NCBI RefSeq assembly: GCF_021300775.1
Contig: NZ_JAJTJP010000003.1
Location: forward strand, 1 to 64,000
Direction of reading: 5' to 3'
DNA from: Parvimonas micra
Lineage (GTDB): Bacteria; Bacillota; Clostridia; Tissierellales; Peptoniphilaceae
DNA length: 64,000 bases
In this document: piece after piece, positions 9,158-18,900 of the stretch
Position numbering within the stretch: the stretch's first letter is position 1
How the letters are laid out: each line of letters opens with the position of its first letter
The notes under the pieces: generated by a model
What the model was told of the DNA's origin: nothing
The model's database searches: none
Seen by the model: only the letters and a program-made list of their open reading frames with translations
Translations under genes and position numbers: made by a program

Positions 9158-10198
9158 TTAATGAATATTAATTAGATATTCTTTTACTTCACTTTTACTT
9201 AATTTATACTTATTCGCTTCTGCTATTCTAATTAAATTTTCATTTTGAATATTTAACTGAATAATAAACTTGAGCAAAGTCGAAATTGAATTATCATAGT
9301 CTTTAAGTTTCTTTAAATGGCTAAGATAAACATATTCTTTAATATTTCTATTTGAAACAATAGTATTTCCATTTGCATCTTCAAGAGTATGTCTTAATTT
9401 AGTTTTCTTTATCTTCTCAACAATAGCCTCAACGCTATCACTATATATTAAGTCCTTTAAAAAATCGCCTTTAATAAACTTTCCAAATCTTAAACTATAA
9501 CTATAAATCTCTTCATTTGGTAAGTCATAATACTTTTTTGCTCTAATTATCCATTGAAGATTGATTGTATCTATTAAAGTAGAAAAATAATCATTAAAGA
9601 TAGCCTGACTTGATTTTGATAATTTATCTATAGCATTTTTCATAGTTAAAAAATACAAACTATCTAATTTCATTTCAACATGAAAATGTAGTCTAAATAT
9701 ATCATCATCCGTTAAAGAGGCAACTGCTTTTTTGTAAATTGTGCTTTTTAATACTTCAAGTGCCTGATTAAAATTATCACAATTTATAAGCTTCGCATAA
9801 TCAATATGTTTATTTTTCCTATACATTATTGTATCTCTTTCCAAGTCAATCTTTTCATTTTCAACAATACTTCTAAGAATTATTTTTAAATCTTTAAATT
9901 CATACTTCATAAGCATTGCTTCTATAATTTTTTTATCCTCACCAAAAAGGAAAAATTTTAATCTACCAAGCAACTCAGCTTCAATCTTATTGAGCATAAA
10001 TTCTGTGTCATATCTATTTCTCATAGATCTTTCTTCATACATAGGAATTTCGTATTTATATAGTATATTATTCTTTAAATAATCCACAATCTCATGCCTT
10101 TGTTCAAAAGATAAAATTTTGTCATAATCAGATTGCTTTAATATTCCTTTTCTTAAAACTCCAATTTTAGCATTAATTGAATGAAAGTTATTCCCCAT
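9158..10198 (-). CDS. atpC: V-type ATP synthase subunit C
   Basis: A 346-residue subunit that joins the rotor ring to the central stalk (homologue of eukaryotic subunit d). It is all-helical with no membrane segment. The open frame extends a further 24 codons upstream, but those overlap the previous gene and contain no ribosome site; GGTGAG sits 4 bases before the ATG at 10198, giving MGNNFHSINAKIGVLRKG, and overlaps the previous gene by 11 bases. Family assignment comes from this N-terminus, length and operon position. Confidence 0.88.
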   Translation of the reverse strand: MGNNFHSINAKIGVLRKGILKQSDYDKILSFEQRHEIVDYLKNNILYKYEIPMYEERSMRNRYDTEFMLNKIEAELLGRLKFFLFGEDKKIIEAMLMKYEFKDLKIILRSIVENEKIDLERDTIMYRKNKHIDYAKLINCDNFNQALEVLKSTIYKKAVASLTDDDIFRLHFHVEMKLDSLYFLTMKNAIDKLSKSSQAIFNDYFSTLIDTINLQWIIRAKKYYDLPNEEIYSYSLRFGKFIKGDFLKDLIYSDSVEAIVEKIKKTKLRHTLEDANGNTIVSNRNIKEYVYLSHLKKLKDYDNSISTLLKFIIQLNIQNENLIRIAEANKYKLSKSEVKEYLINIH

Positions 10199-10514
10199 AA
10201 AACTCACCACTTTCCAAAAGGGAACTAGCAATATTTTTAACCAAGTTTTCCTTTTTATCTTCAAAAACATTTTTTATCTCTAAAGATTTTTTGTTATATT
10301 CTTCAAGTTTATCCTTATCTTCATGCTCAATTTTAGAAAGATATAGCTTAAGATTTTCTTGTTCTTCTTCTAAAACTTTATTGTACTCTTCATCAATAAC
10401 ATTAAGTCTTTCTTTTCTATCAAGAAGTAACTTTTGTTTTTCAGCTTCTAATTTCATTTGATAATCCTCAGCACCCTTATCAATATCAAATATATTTTTT
10501 ATAAAACTTTCCAT
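10188..10514 (-). CDS. V-type ATP synthase peripheral-stalk subunit G/H
   Basis: A 108-residue, almost entirely coiled-coil protein rich in K and E. It opens the ATPase operon, has a strong AAAGGAGGC ribosome site and overlaps atpC by 11 bases. Subunits of this type (AhaH, NtpF) heterodimerise with subunit E to make the outer stalk. Sequence conservation is low, so the call rests on coiled-coil character, size and context. Confidence 0.75.
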   Translation of the reverse strand: MESFIKNIFDIDKGAEDYQMKLEAEKQKLLLDRKERLNVIDEEYNKVLEEEQENLKLYLSKIEHEDKDKLEEYNKKSLEIKNVFEDKKENLVKNIASSLLESGEFYGE

Positions 10515-10555
10515 AAATGCCTCCTTTCTAAAATTATTAAATTTTTAAAAATTTC

Positions 10556-10587
10556 TCCAAAACAAAAGCGCATTCGTAAAAATGCAC
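10556..10587 (-). terminator. Possible terminator or attenuator before the ATPase operon
   Basis: Minus strand: GTGCATT, 6-base loop, AATGCGC (7 bp with one G.U pair) followed by TTTTGTTTTGG. It may end the zinc-ribbon transcript or attenuate the ATPase operon. The rest of the 294-base gap (10515-10808) holds weak inverted repeats and no convincing promoter or gene. Confidence 0.45.
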
Positions 10588-10808
10588 TTCCAAATTTGCG
10601 ATAATAAAAAATAAACTTGTTTACGGTATGATGAACTCAACTATAAACAAATTTGATAATTTATTTTTATTAAAATATAATGTTTTAAGCTAATCTACAA
10701 TAAGCTTATTTAAAATAAGTTTATCTTCATCATAAGTAAACTATATGATATTTTTAATATTACAATAAGTTAAAAAAATATTTTTTAAACTATTTTAATA
10801 ACCAATAA

Positions 10809-11066
10809 CTATTTATCAGATAATTCAATCATTGGCATTATTCTATCAGAGTTTTTATCATCTACACTAATTCCCCATCCACAAACTGGGCAAGATAAAA
10901 ATTTCTTTGATGAAAACGGAAAAATTGGTATAAAAAATAATGTAAACCATTTTTTATCATTATAAAGTGTCCATATTGAAGTATTATCACAATGATCACA
11001 ATGACACGCTTCTTTTGTTTGACCTATTTTTTTGCTTCTTACTTTAGATCCATAAAAAATTATCAT
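10809..11066 (-). CDS. Small zinc-ribbon protein
   Basis: An 85-residue protein with two cysteine pairs that can bind one zinc: CHCDHCDN near residue 21-28 and CPVCGWG near 59-65, separated by a hydrophobic stretch (WFTLFFIPIFPFSSKK). This arrangement matches small zinc-ribbon proteins found singly in Firmicutes, often with a membrane-proximal hydrophobic middle. Function is unknown. It has a good AGGAGG site and its own promoter (11169-11197) with a ~100-base leader that contains a long inverted repeat. Confidence 0.7.
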   Translation of the reverse strand: MIIFYGSKVRSKKIGQTKEACHCDHCDNTSIWTLYNDKKWFTLFFIPIFPFSSKKFLSCPVCGWGISVDDKNSDRIMPMIELSDK

Positions 11067-11129
11067 TTTACCTCCTAAATACCATAATTTATATATAGTA
11101 TTATATACTCTTTAAAATTTCAAAAATAT

Positions 11130-11161
11130 TTTTCAAGAACTATTTTCAGCTCTCTTGAAAA
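11130..11161 (-). other. Inverted repeat in the leader of the zinc-ribbon gene
   Basis: A perfect 9-bp stem (TTTTCAAGA / TCTTGAAAA) around a 14-base loop, between the promoter and the zinc-ribbon start codon. It is not followed by a T-run, so it is not a standard terminator; it could be a protein-binding site or a leader structure. Confidence 0.45.
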
Positions 11162-11168
11162 CATATAT

Positions 11169-11197
11169 ATTATACACCTATGTTTTTATAAAATCAA
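11169..11197 (-). promoter_or_regulatory. Promoter of the zinc-ribbon gene
   Basis: TTGATT (11192-11197), 17-base spacer, TATAAT (11169-11174) on the minus strand. Confidence 0.8.
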
Positions 11198-11234
11198 GCA
11201 TTTAAATCACAAAATATAAAAGTTTGTGAAAAAA

Positions 11235-11714
11235 TTAATTTCTAGCTTTTAACTTAATATAATTACTATCTTCTTTATAATTTTTACAAAACTTTTCATA
11301 TAATTTAATTAAACTTTTTTCAGAAATATCTTTTCTTTTATAGTTAAGCAAATAATATTTATTTTTAAGATTAAAATCAATCCTTGAAGTTTTTGAATAA
11401 ACAAAAAGAAATATTTCATTTCCATTAAATTCAGTTTCTACAGAAGGTGAAGATTTTTCTGTATCTTCCATTGTAATTTTAAATCTAAATTTACAATCAG
11501 AAATTAGATTAAAAAACTCTTTTTTATCCTCATCTGACTCTAAATTTGCAGTATATCCACTTCCGTCAAAATATACTTTAATTACTTCATTATTTACAAT
11601 TTCATTTTTTAAAGAATGTAATTCATATTTATATCTTAAGAATATTGATAAAAATATTATACATATTAGAGCCAAAATTATTAATATGGTTTTAAAAAGT
11701 TTCTTATTTTTCAT
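11235..11714 (-). CDS. Membrane-anchored extracytoplasmic protein of unknown function
   Basis: A 159-residue protein with a single N-terminal membrane helix (about residues 6-26) and a soluble, lysine- and aspartate-rich outside domain. I do not recognise the family. Its layout resembles the 163-residue protein at 39540-40031, but I see no clear sequence similarity. AGGAGG lies 10 bases before the ATG at 11714; a TTG six bases earlier is an alternative start. It has its own promoter. Confidence 0.65.
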   Translation of the reverse strand: MKNKKLFKTILIILALICIIFLSIFLRYKYELHSLKNEIVNNEVIKVYFDGSGYTANLESDEDKKEFFNLISDCKFRFKITMEDTEKSSPSVETEFNGNEIFLFVYSKTSRIDFNLKNKYYLLNYKRKDISEKSLIKLYEKFCKNYKEDSNYIKLKARN

Positions 11715-11757
11715 AATCAAAATTCCTCCTAAAATTCTTCTCGTACAACTTACTTAT

Positions 11758-11787
11758 ATTATATAGCTAAAGTTTTTATAAAGTCAA
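11758..11787 (-). promoter_or_regulatory. Promoter of the 11235-11714 gene
   Basis: TTGACT (11782-11787), 18-base spacer, TATAAT (11758-11763) on the minus strand. Confidence 0.8.
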
Positions 11788-11819
11788 CTAATAATATTCA
11801 TTATAATATTAAAAAACTA

Positions 11820-11847
11820 TTGAATAAAAAAATATATATGATATAAT
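11820..11847 (+). promoter_or_regulatory. Promoter of the plus-strand small membrane-protein gene
   Basis: TTGAAT (11820-11825), 16-base spacer ending in TGA, TATAAT (11842-11847): an extended -10 promoter, divergent from the one at 11758-11787. Confidence 0.75.
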
Positions 11848-11910
11848 TGCTTTAAATATGTATATATCATGTATTATGTATACTTAATTATTTTAATGGA
11901 GTATAGAACC

Positions 11911-11967
11911 ATGGAGAAAATATATAGATGCAAGATGCAATTATTTTTCATTATGAAAGGAGAATAG
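11911..11967 (+). CDS. Putative 18-residue leader peptide
   Basis: An ATG with GGAG nine bases upstream opens MEKIYRCKMQLFFIMKGE and ends in TAG one base before the GTG start of the next gene. The ribosome site of the next gene (AAAGGAG) is inside this short frame, so translation of the two could be coupled. It is short enough to be a chance frame. Confidence 0.35.
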   Translation: MEKIYRCKMQLFFIMKGE

Positions 11968-11968
11968 T

Positions 11969-12283
11969 GTGAAAACCCTAGTTTTAAAATATATTGATAA
12001 GAAAAATATTTCAATAATAACTTTGATTATAGCATTTTTATCAAGAATCATTGGAGGTATGATTACTAATAAATATCTATCATATCTACCATATATTAAT
12101 AAACATTCATTTTTTATAGACTTAATTGGAATTTTTCTTCCACTAATTTTAAGTACAATAAGTATAATGAATTTAAAGCATCTTAACAATAAAAAAATGG
12201 AATTTTTATTTACTATATTAAATATAGTTCTTCTTTTATCAATTCCTTCAATCTATTCAGATATTCTAAAATTAATAGATTAA
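11969..12283 (+). CDS. Small membrane protein of unknown function
   Basis: A 104-residue protein with three hydrophobic segments (about 14-33, 47-68 and 79-98) and a basic N-terminus. It starts with GTG, preceded at 6 bases by AAAGGAG. I do not recognise the family. It is one of only two clear plus-strand genes in the window and faces the ABC exporter pair at 12368-15740 tail to tail, sharing a terminator. A role as an accessory or self-protection protein for that exporter is possible but unsupported beyond proximity. Confidence 0.65.
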   Translation: MKTLVLKYIDKKNISIITLIIAFLSRIIGGMITNKYLSYLPYINKHSFFIDLIGIFLPLILSTISIMNLKHLNNKKMEFLFTILNIVLLLSIPSIYSDILKLID

Positions 12284-12289
12284 TAAAAT

Positions 12290-12350
12290 AAAAAAGCGGA
12301 TTATATATACTATATCTAAAAAATATAATATATAATAATCCTCCTTTTTC
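12290..12350. terminator. Bidirectional terminator between convergent genes
   Basis: An imperfect long stem (AAAAAGCGGATTATATATA against TATATAATAATCCTCCTTTTT with a bulge) lies between the plus-strand membrane gene and the minus-strand ABC gene, with T-runs on either side. Confidence 0.6.
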
Positions 12351-12367
12351 ACTCTATAAGATATTAA

Positions 12368-14089
12368 TTATAAATAATTTTGTTTTTGTGCATCCCACAT
12401 TTTTCTATAATAATCACAATTTTTTAATAAATTGTTATGAGTATCATAAGCTAAAATTTCTCCGTCATCTAAAATTAAAATCTTATCTGAAAATTTTATG
12501 CTACCCAATCTATGAGTTATAATTACACCTGTTTTGTCAGATAAAATTTTTTTAAAAATATCGTAAATATCTTTTTCAAAAATAGGGTCTATTTCTGCTG
12601 TTGGTTCGTCTAAAACTAAAAAATTACTATCTTTATAAATTCCTCTACAAATAGCAAGTTTTTGCCACTGCCCTCCTGACAGTTCCAGTCCTCCTATTTC
12701 TTTTCCTAATAGTTTTTCGTAATATTCACTTTTAAATCCCATTGATTTCATAATAGCAAAAGAATCCGCACTAGATTCACTGCCTAACTCGATATTATTT
12801 CTAACATCTAAAGGATATTTACAAAAATCTTGAAAGACAACTGAATTTTTTTCAATTAATTTGTTAGATTCGGACTCACTTGGCTTATATAATCCAAGTA
12901 AAATCTTTGCCAGAGTACTTTTCCCAGAACCATTTTTGCCGACTATAGCAATAATCTCTCCTCTATTTATCTTCAAATTTATATTTTTAAAACAATAATT
13001 TTTAGCATTTGGATATTTGAACTTCAAATTAGATAATTCTACAGAATTATCATTATGCAAGCTTTCTTTTTCAAATTCTAAGCTCATAAATTCAAAGTAT
13101 GGTACAGATAATTTTGAGAACATCATAATATATCCTTGTAGCGAAAAAATTTCTTCAATAAATTTTGAAATTATATTTACACCAACTATAACGATAATCA
13201 AATTACCGATATCATTGGTATTTATATAATCGAATGTAGCCAGTAGATATATTGATATTTTTCCTAAATATATTAATAATTTCGAAATTAATTCTATGAG
13301 ATATATCTTATTATTCAAAATAGAAAACTTCTTATTGTGTTCATTAAATGCCTTATCTAACTTTCTTAAAACAAAATCTAAGGTACTATATATTTTAAAT
13401 TCTGCATAAGTTGAATCTTCTAAAACACAATTCTCAATCTCTTTTTCTCTTCTTTCATATAAGTTCAATTCTAAACGATATTTAGTAATATATCTTCCTT
13501 TAAAATAATTTTCTAAAATTAAAGGCAATAAAATTAATATTATAAAAAATAAATACTTTATATTAATAAAAATAATGAAATTTGAAATTAATACAATATT
13601 CAAAATTAAACCAAAGTATGAAATAACAGTCTCTACAAGTCTAAATATATTTGTACTACAAACTGTTGCTTCATGAATTTTTTCATTTATAATATTTTTT
13701 TCATATTCTATAATTTCAATTTCAGAGCACTTTTTTTGAATTTTTGTTTTTAAAATTTTTTCAAAATTTGGAATTAAGATATATTGTATATAGTATCTAT
13801 CAAAGTAAATTTTCTTTATAGCTATTATAAATAAAAATGTAACATATGGAAAAAATGAAAAAACAATATTCTTAAAAAAAATATTAAAATTTTCATTTTT
13901 AAAAATAACTATCCCTTTAAAAAATTCTCTAGTATAAATCATACCAAACATATAAGTCAAAGCGGTTATCATTGTAACTAATATCATAATAAATAACTCT
14001 TTTCTATATGTACTATAAAATAGATTAATGCACCTAGATATCATCTTTATATTAGTCAAAAATTGATTTTTGAATTTCATACATTTCAA
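12368..14089 (-). CDS. ABC exporter (fused membrane and ATPase domains), second of a pair
   Basis: About 573 residues: five to six membrane helices, then a nucleotide-binding domain with Walker A (GKNGSGKST), Q-loop (VFQDF), signature LSGGQWQKL, Walker B (FLVLDEPTAEID) and switch histidine (ITHRLG). All catalytic residues are present. SGGQW signatures are common among exporters associated with peptide or bacteriocin export, but no precursor or peptidase domain is seen. The start is a TTG at 14089 chosen for the GGAGG eight bases before it; an ATG at 14104 lacks a site. It overlaps the upstream exporter gene, so the two proteins probably form a heterodimer. Confidence 0.85.
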   Translation of the reverse strand: MKCMKFKNQFLTNIKMISRCINLFYSTYRKELFIMILVTMITALTYMFGMIYTREFFKGIVIFKNENFNIFFKNIVFSFFPYVTFLFIIAIKKIYFDRYYIQYILIPNFEKILKTKIQKKCSEIEIIEYEKNIINEKIHEATVCSTNIFRLVETVISYFGLILNIVLISNFIIFINIKYLFFIILILLPLILENYFKGRYITKYRLELNLYERREKEIENCVLEDSTYAEFKIYSTLDFVLRKLDKAFNEHNKKFSILNNKIYLIELISKLLIYLGKISIYLLATFDYINTNDIGNLIIVIVGVNIISKFIEEIFSLQGYIMMFSKLSVPYFEFMSLEFEKESLHNDNSVELSNLKFKYPNAKNYCFKNINLKINRGEIIAIVGKNGSGKSTLAKILLGLYKPSESESNKLIEKNSVVFQDFCKYPLDVRNNIELGSESSADSFAIMKSMGFKSEYYEKLLGKEIGGLELSGGQWQKLAICRGIYKDSNFLVLDEPTAEIDPIFEKDIYDIFKKILSDKTGVIITHRLGSIKFSDKILILDDGEILAYDTHNNLLKNCDYYRKMWDAQKQNYL

Positions 14090-15740
14090 AATATTTTCCT
14101 CCATAAGAAATTAATTCATTATGTGTTCCCGATTCTATCAAATCTCCATCTTCAATCAATAAAATTATATCAGTATATTTAACAATTCCAAGTCTATGAG
14201 AAATAAATATATTTAAGCTTCCAGAAATTTTATCTTGTATATTTTTATAATATTCTAATTCTAAAAAAGGATCTAAATTAGAAGTAGGTTCATCAAAAAT
14301 GAAAACTTTTGATTTTCTCAAAAAAACTCTATTAAAAAATATATTTTTCCACTGACCACCTGAAAGATTAACATTATTATTGTAATTAATACTGGTGTAT
14401 GAATCTATTCCATCATTAAAATTCTCAACAAATTCAATAATGCTCTTATCTATGTCTAAATCTCCTTTTTGAGATTCTTCTAAAGTTATATTTTCAAAAA
14501 TAGTAAATGGATACTTTTTAGGATGTTGAAAAAGCACAGAAAATATCTTTGACTTTTGTTCTAATGATATATCATTTATATCAACACCACCTATTCTTAT
14601 ATTTCCCTTTTCAACTCTATACAATCCTAATAGCAACTTAATTAAAGTACTTTTTCCTGAACCATTTCTACCTAAAATTGAATAATTCTTTCCAAACTCA
14701 AAGGTAAATGAAAAATTCTTAATTATATATTCTTCTGAATTAGGATATCTAAAGAAAACTCTATCAAATTCTATATTATAATTACTTAATTTTACATCTT
14801 TCTTTGCTAATTTTTTCTTTGTAATAAATTCGTGATATAAATCAATACCATTTAAAAAATTAAAATAATCTGATATTTTATTTAATTCAGTACCAATTAT
14901 TTCAGTTATTACAATTAATCCACTATTTAACAAGTAAAAATAGGAAATATTAATGCTTCCCAAGTTATATAAATATAAACTTACAATCAGCATAAATAAT
15001 ACAAGAAAATAATTAGAAACTTCATATAAAAAATCAAATTTCAGACGATTTTTAGCATCCTTTAAATTTTCATTAATAGCATCGTCATACTTATGTAAAA
15101 ATATCTTATTATAAAAATTAAAAACATTAAATATTTTTCTTTCATTGGAATGTTCTTTATCTATCAATATATTATTTATTATATTGTGTTCCTTACAATT
15201 TTCCATATATTTAATCCAAATATCTTTAGACGCTTTTAGTTGATTATTCTTTAAATACAAAACAAAAGCAATTACGAATAAATAAATTATAAACATATAT
15301 ACATTAATATAAAAAATAATAAGCAACACAAAAAGAGCTAAAAACAAATTTACAATAGTTTTATAGCAATCTTTAGAAATTTTTATATAATTTTCAATAT
15401 AATTATTTACTACAAATATTTTATTCTTAAAATCTACACTTTCAAATTCTTTAAGCTCAATATTTTCAAAAGATTTTAACATATTTAATTTCAAGACTTT
15501 TTTATGTTTTTCTCCATTCTTTTCTAAACTGTAATTTACAAAAATATTAAAAAATTCTCCGAAAATAAAAAACAATAAAACATATAATAAAACAATTATA
15601 TCTTCTTTTCTCTTTATTGTTATAATTAATGGAAACATTGAAATTAAAATTAATCTGTCTAGTGATACAATCAAAGAAGCAAATATAACAATTATTTTTT
15701 TATTGATACAATTCTTAAAAACTTGAATGAATGACCTCAT
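14052..15740 (-). CDS. ABC exporter (fused membrane and ATPase domains), first of a pair
   Basis: A 562-residue half-transporter: about six membrane helices in residues 1-300, then Walker A (GRNGSGKST), Q-loop (FQHPKKYPF), signature NLSGGQWKNIFFNR, Walker B (VFIFDEPTSNLD) and histidine loop (ISHRLG). The open frame extends to 15791, but the ATG at 15740 has GGGGG five bases upstream and gives a normal N-terminus. Cargo is unknown. The promoter at 15873-15901 drives the pair. Both genes are very AT-rich, even for this genome. Confidence 0.87.
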   Translation of the reverse strand: MRSFIQVFKNCINKKIIVIFASLIVSLDRLILISMFPLIITIKRKEDIIVLLYVLLFFIFGEFFNIFVNYSLEKNGEKHKKVLKLNMLKSFENIELKEFESVDFKNKIFVVNNYIENYIKISKDCYKTIVNLFLALFVLLIIFYINVYMFIIYLFVIAFVLYLKNNQLKASKDIWIKYMENCKEHNIINNILIDKEHSNERKIFNVFNFYNKIFLHKYDDAINENLKDAKNRLKFDFLYEVSNYFLVLFMLIVSLYLYNLGSINISYFYLLNSGLIVITEIIGTELNKISDYFNFLNGIDLYHEFITKKKLAKKDVKLSNYNIEFDRVFFRYPNSEEYIIKNFSFTFEFGKNYSILGRNGSGKSTLIKLLLGLYRVEKGNIRIGGVDINDISLEQKSKIFSVLFQHPKKYPFTIFENITLEESQKGDLDIDKSIIEFVENFNDGIDSYTSINYNNNVNLSGGQWKNIFFNRVFLRKSKVFIFDEPTSNLDPFLELEYYKNIQDKISGSLNIFISHRLGIVKYTDIILLIEDGDLIESGTHNELISYGGKYFEMYEIQKSIFD

Positions 15741-15872
15741 TAATTCCCCCAACTCCCTATTATATATTTCCATATAATTATATTTAAGCAAAATATTATA
15801 ATTATTTTCTTAATTAAATAATTTATTTTCCTGAAATTAATCTAATTTTACATATTTCTAATATGTAATTAT

Positions 15873-15901
15873 ATTTTATCTCATTAAAAAATCAAAGTCA
15901 A
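15873..15901 (-). promoter_or_regulatory. Promoter of the ABC exporter pair, inside the addA terminator
   Basis: TTGACT (15896-15901), 17 bases, TAAAAT (15873-15878). The -35 is part of the distal arm of the addA terminator, so the two elements overlap. Confidence 0.7.
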
Positions 15902-15919
15902 GTTTTGACTTTGATTTTT
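15881..15919 (-). terminator. Terminator of addBA
   Basis: A perfect 15-bp stem (15887-15901 with 15905-15919) with a three-base loop, followed on the minus strand by a T-run. Confidence 0.9.
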
Positions 15920-15920
15920 G

Positions 15921-18900
15921 CTAAATTTCAACAAATTCATTTATTCCAAAAAGATATAATCCCTTTTTGGCAACTTTTTTGCCGGAAATATCTTCAATTG
16001 CAGATTTATATAAATCCAATTGTACTTTATATCTTTCCTTTACTTCTTCAAGATTTTCTTTTGTTACATAATCTGTCTTGTAATCCAATAAAATTATTTC
16101 CCCATTTTCATTTTCAAAGAAAAGGTCAATTATGCCGACTACCATAATTTTTTCGTCTTCTGAAATATTTTCATCTCTAAATAGATTTTTCAATTTTATA
16201 TTATAGTCAATGGCTTTTTCTTTAAATAATTTTTCAGATTTATTTGCAATGTAAATTTCTTTAAAAATATCAGACTGAATAAATTTTACAATCCAATTAA
16301 TATTTATCGTTTCTGCTTCGTCCAAGCTCATAATATTTTTTTCAACAAATGAATTTATTTGCAACTTTACTTCTTCTCTTATTTTTGAAACATCTTCTGT
16401 ATCAAATTTTGAAAAGTCTAAAAGTTGCATAGCCAAATGAAAAATAGTTCCTTTTTCTGCAGAATTAAAACCGACTTTTTCCTCACCTTGATGAATGAAT
16501 GACGGAGTTTTTAAAACAAAATTTTCTTTATAATATTTTTGGTGTTTTTCCTCATCTTCTTCCTGAATCATCTTTTTAATTTCAGAAACAGTAATACTTG
16601 ATGGCTTGTTTAAAACATTTTTATAAACATATTCTATGTTAAATCTATCTTCTAAGAATTCTTTAACAGTTCGCATTTCTTGTTTAACTTCAATATCATC
16701 TTCTTCAGAAATTATTTCATTGGTTTTAATTTCTTCTTTAATTCTTTGATATTCTATAAATTCCTCTGTTTTAGTATTTACATTTAATTGAAATTTCAAG
16801 TCTTCATTTCCTAAAAAGTTTTCTTCTCTTCCCAAACAATTCAAACTCTTTCCATAAACTGTAAGATTATCAATAGAACTTAATATCCAATCAAGATAAT
16901 TATTTATTTTTAGAATTTTATAATTACTTATATTGCCTCTTTCATCAATTCCGGTGCTTATTTCTTCTTTTAAATTCTCATAATCTTTTACTCTTCCGGT
17001 TATTATGAGTTTTTCCTTTGCCCTTGTCATTGCGACATAAAGAAGCCTCATTTCTTCAGCAATTTGTTCATTCTTCTTAAATTTTTCAATTTTTTTCTTC
17101 ATAATGCTGTTGAAAGAAGTTTTTTTATCCATATCATAAACAACAGGACCAAAACCAAGTTTTTGATGTAAAACCAAATTGCTGTCATCGGCTCTAAAAT
17201 TAAATTTCTTATTCGTATTTGCAAGAAATACAATAGGAAATTCCAAGCCTTTGCTCTTATGAATACTCATTATTTTAACTACATTCGCATCTTCAGAAAT
17301 TAGTTTTGCCTCTGAAATATCACTTTTTAAACTGATTTTTTGAATATAATTTACAAAATTGAATAATCCCTTATAAGAATTTTTTTCATAATTTTTTGCC
17401 TTTTCGAAAAGTAACATAAGATTTGTCTTTCTCTGATCTCCCATATCTAAAAGTCCGACATAATTGTAGTATCCTGTATATTTATATAAAAACCATATTA
17501 ACTCATCTGCTGAAACTAGAGTTTTCTTTTCTATAAATAGTTTTAAATCGGAAATAAATTTTGAAATTTTTTCTCTTATGCTTGCTCTAATTTCTATATT
17601 TTCATCGTCTAATATCTTAGTTAAAAGCTCATAAAATTTTAATTCTCTATCTACAAGTCTTATTTGACTTAATTCTGTTGGTGTAAAATTATAAATTGGA
17701 GAATACATAACTGAAAGAAGAGGAATATCTTGCATAGGATTATCTATAATCTTGAGTAAATTGATTATTGTATCTACTTCAAAGGTATCAAAATATCCAC
17801 CCGTACTCTCTGCATAAATCGGAATATTATATTCTAAAAATACTTCTTCTAAAATTTTTGTATTACTACTTGGAGAACGCATCAAAATAACAATATCTTT
17901 ATAATCAACTTTTCTATAATCATCAAAATTTTTATCATAAACTTTAAAAGGATTTTCTTTATTGTTCATCATATTGTAGATTGTGTTTGCAATTTTTATA
18001 TATTCAAGCCTAAAAGATTTCATCTCCTCAAAATCTTCTGAATACTCATCAGTTAAAATTATCTCATCTTCGTCCTCATCATCTGATTTTTCATCAACTA
18101 AAAGAATTTCAACAGCACCACCGACATTTTCATCACTTTCTTTAAAACTTGCCATAGGATTTAATCTTTCATCAACAGTATAATCAAGTTCTCCCGTTTC
18201 TTTTTTCATTATTTTTGAAAATATTAGATTTGTTCCCTCAAGAATTTCTTTTCTACTTCTAAAATTCGCATAGAGCATTATCTTTCTATTAAAACTGTCA
18301 ATATCATCCTCTACTCTATAATAATTTTCATATTTTTCCATAAAAATACTTGGATCTGCCTGTCTAAATCTATAAATGCTCTGTTTAACATCTCCAACCA
18401 TAAATCTATTATTTTCTTTAGCAACTGCTGATAAAAGAATCTCTTGAACTAGGTTGCTGTCTTGATACTCGTCAATAAAAACTTCTGCATATTTTTCTTG
18501 ATATTCTAAAGCAGTTTTTGATGGTTTAATATTTCCGTCTTCATAAATATCTACAAGTATCTCTAATGCCAAATGTTCAATATCTGAAAAATCTACATAA
18601 TTAAATTTTTGCTTTCTCTCCCAAAACTTTTCCTTATATTTAATTACAATATCAGAAATAGCACGAACATAAGGATAGATTAAATCACTTTCTATCTTTA
18701 TATTTTCTAAATCTAAATTTAAAGCTCCAAGTGATTCTTTAATTCCGTCTTTTAAACTATCTATTTCTTTTTTTACTTTATTATATATTTCTTTTACTTC
18801 TTCATCACATTTTGAAATTCTAAAACTTCCAAAATCTGAATGTAAAAATTCATAAGATAATTTTTTAAATTCATCAAATTTTGTATTATCCTTTAAAAAT

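Noticed and set aside
11941-12189. 82-residue minus-strand frame opposite the small membrane protein
   Set aside because: No ribosome site or promoter; the plus-strand gene has both, so this is its shadow.
14042-14104. Frameshift or gene fusion between the two SGGQW exporter genes
   Set aside because: Each is a complete half-transporter with its own stop and start signals; the overlap is a normal operon junction.
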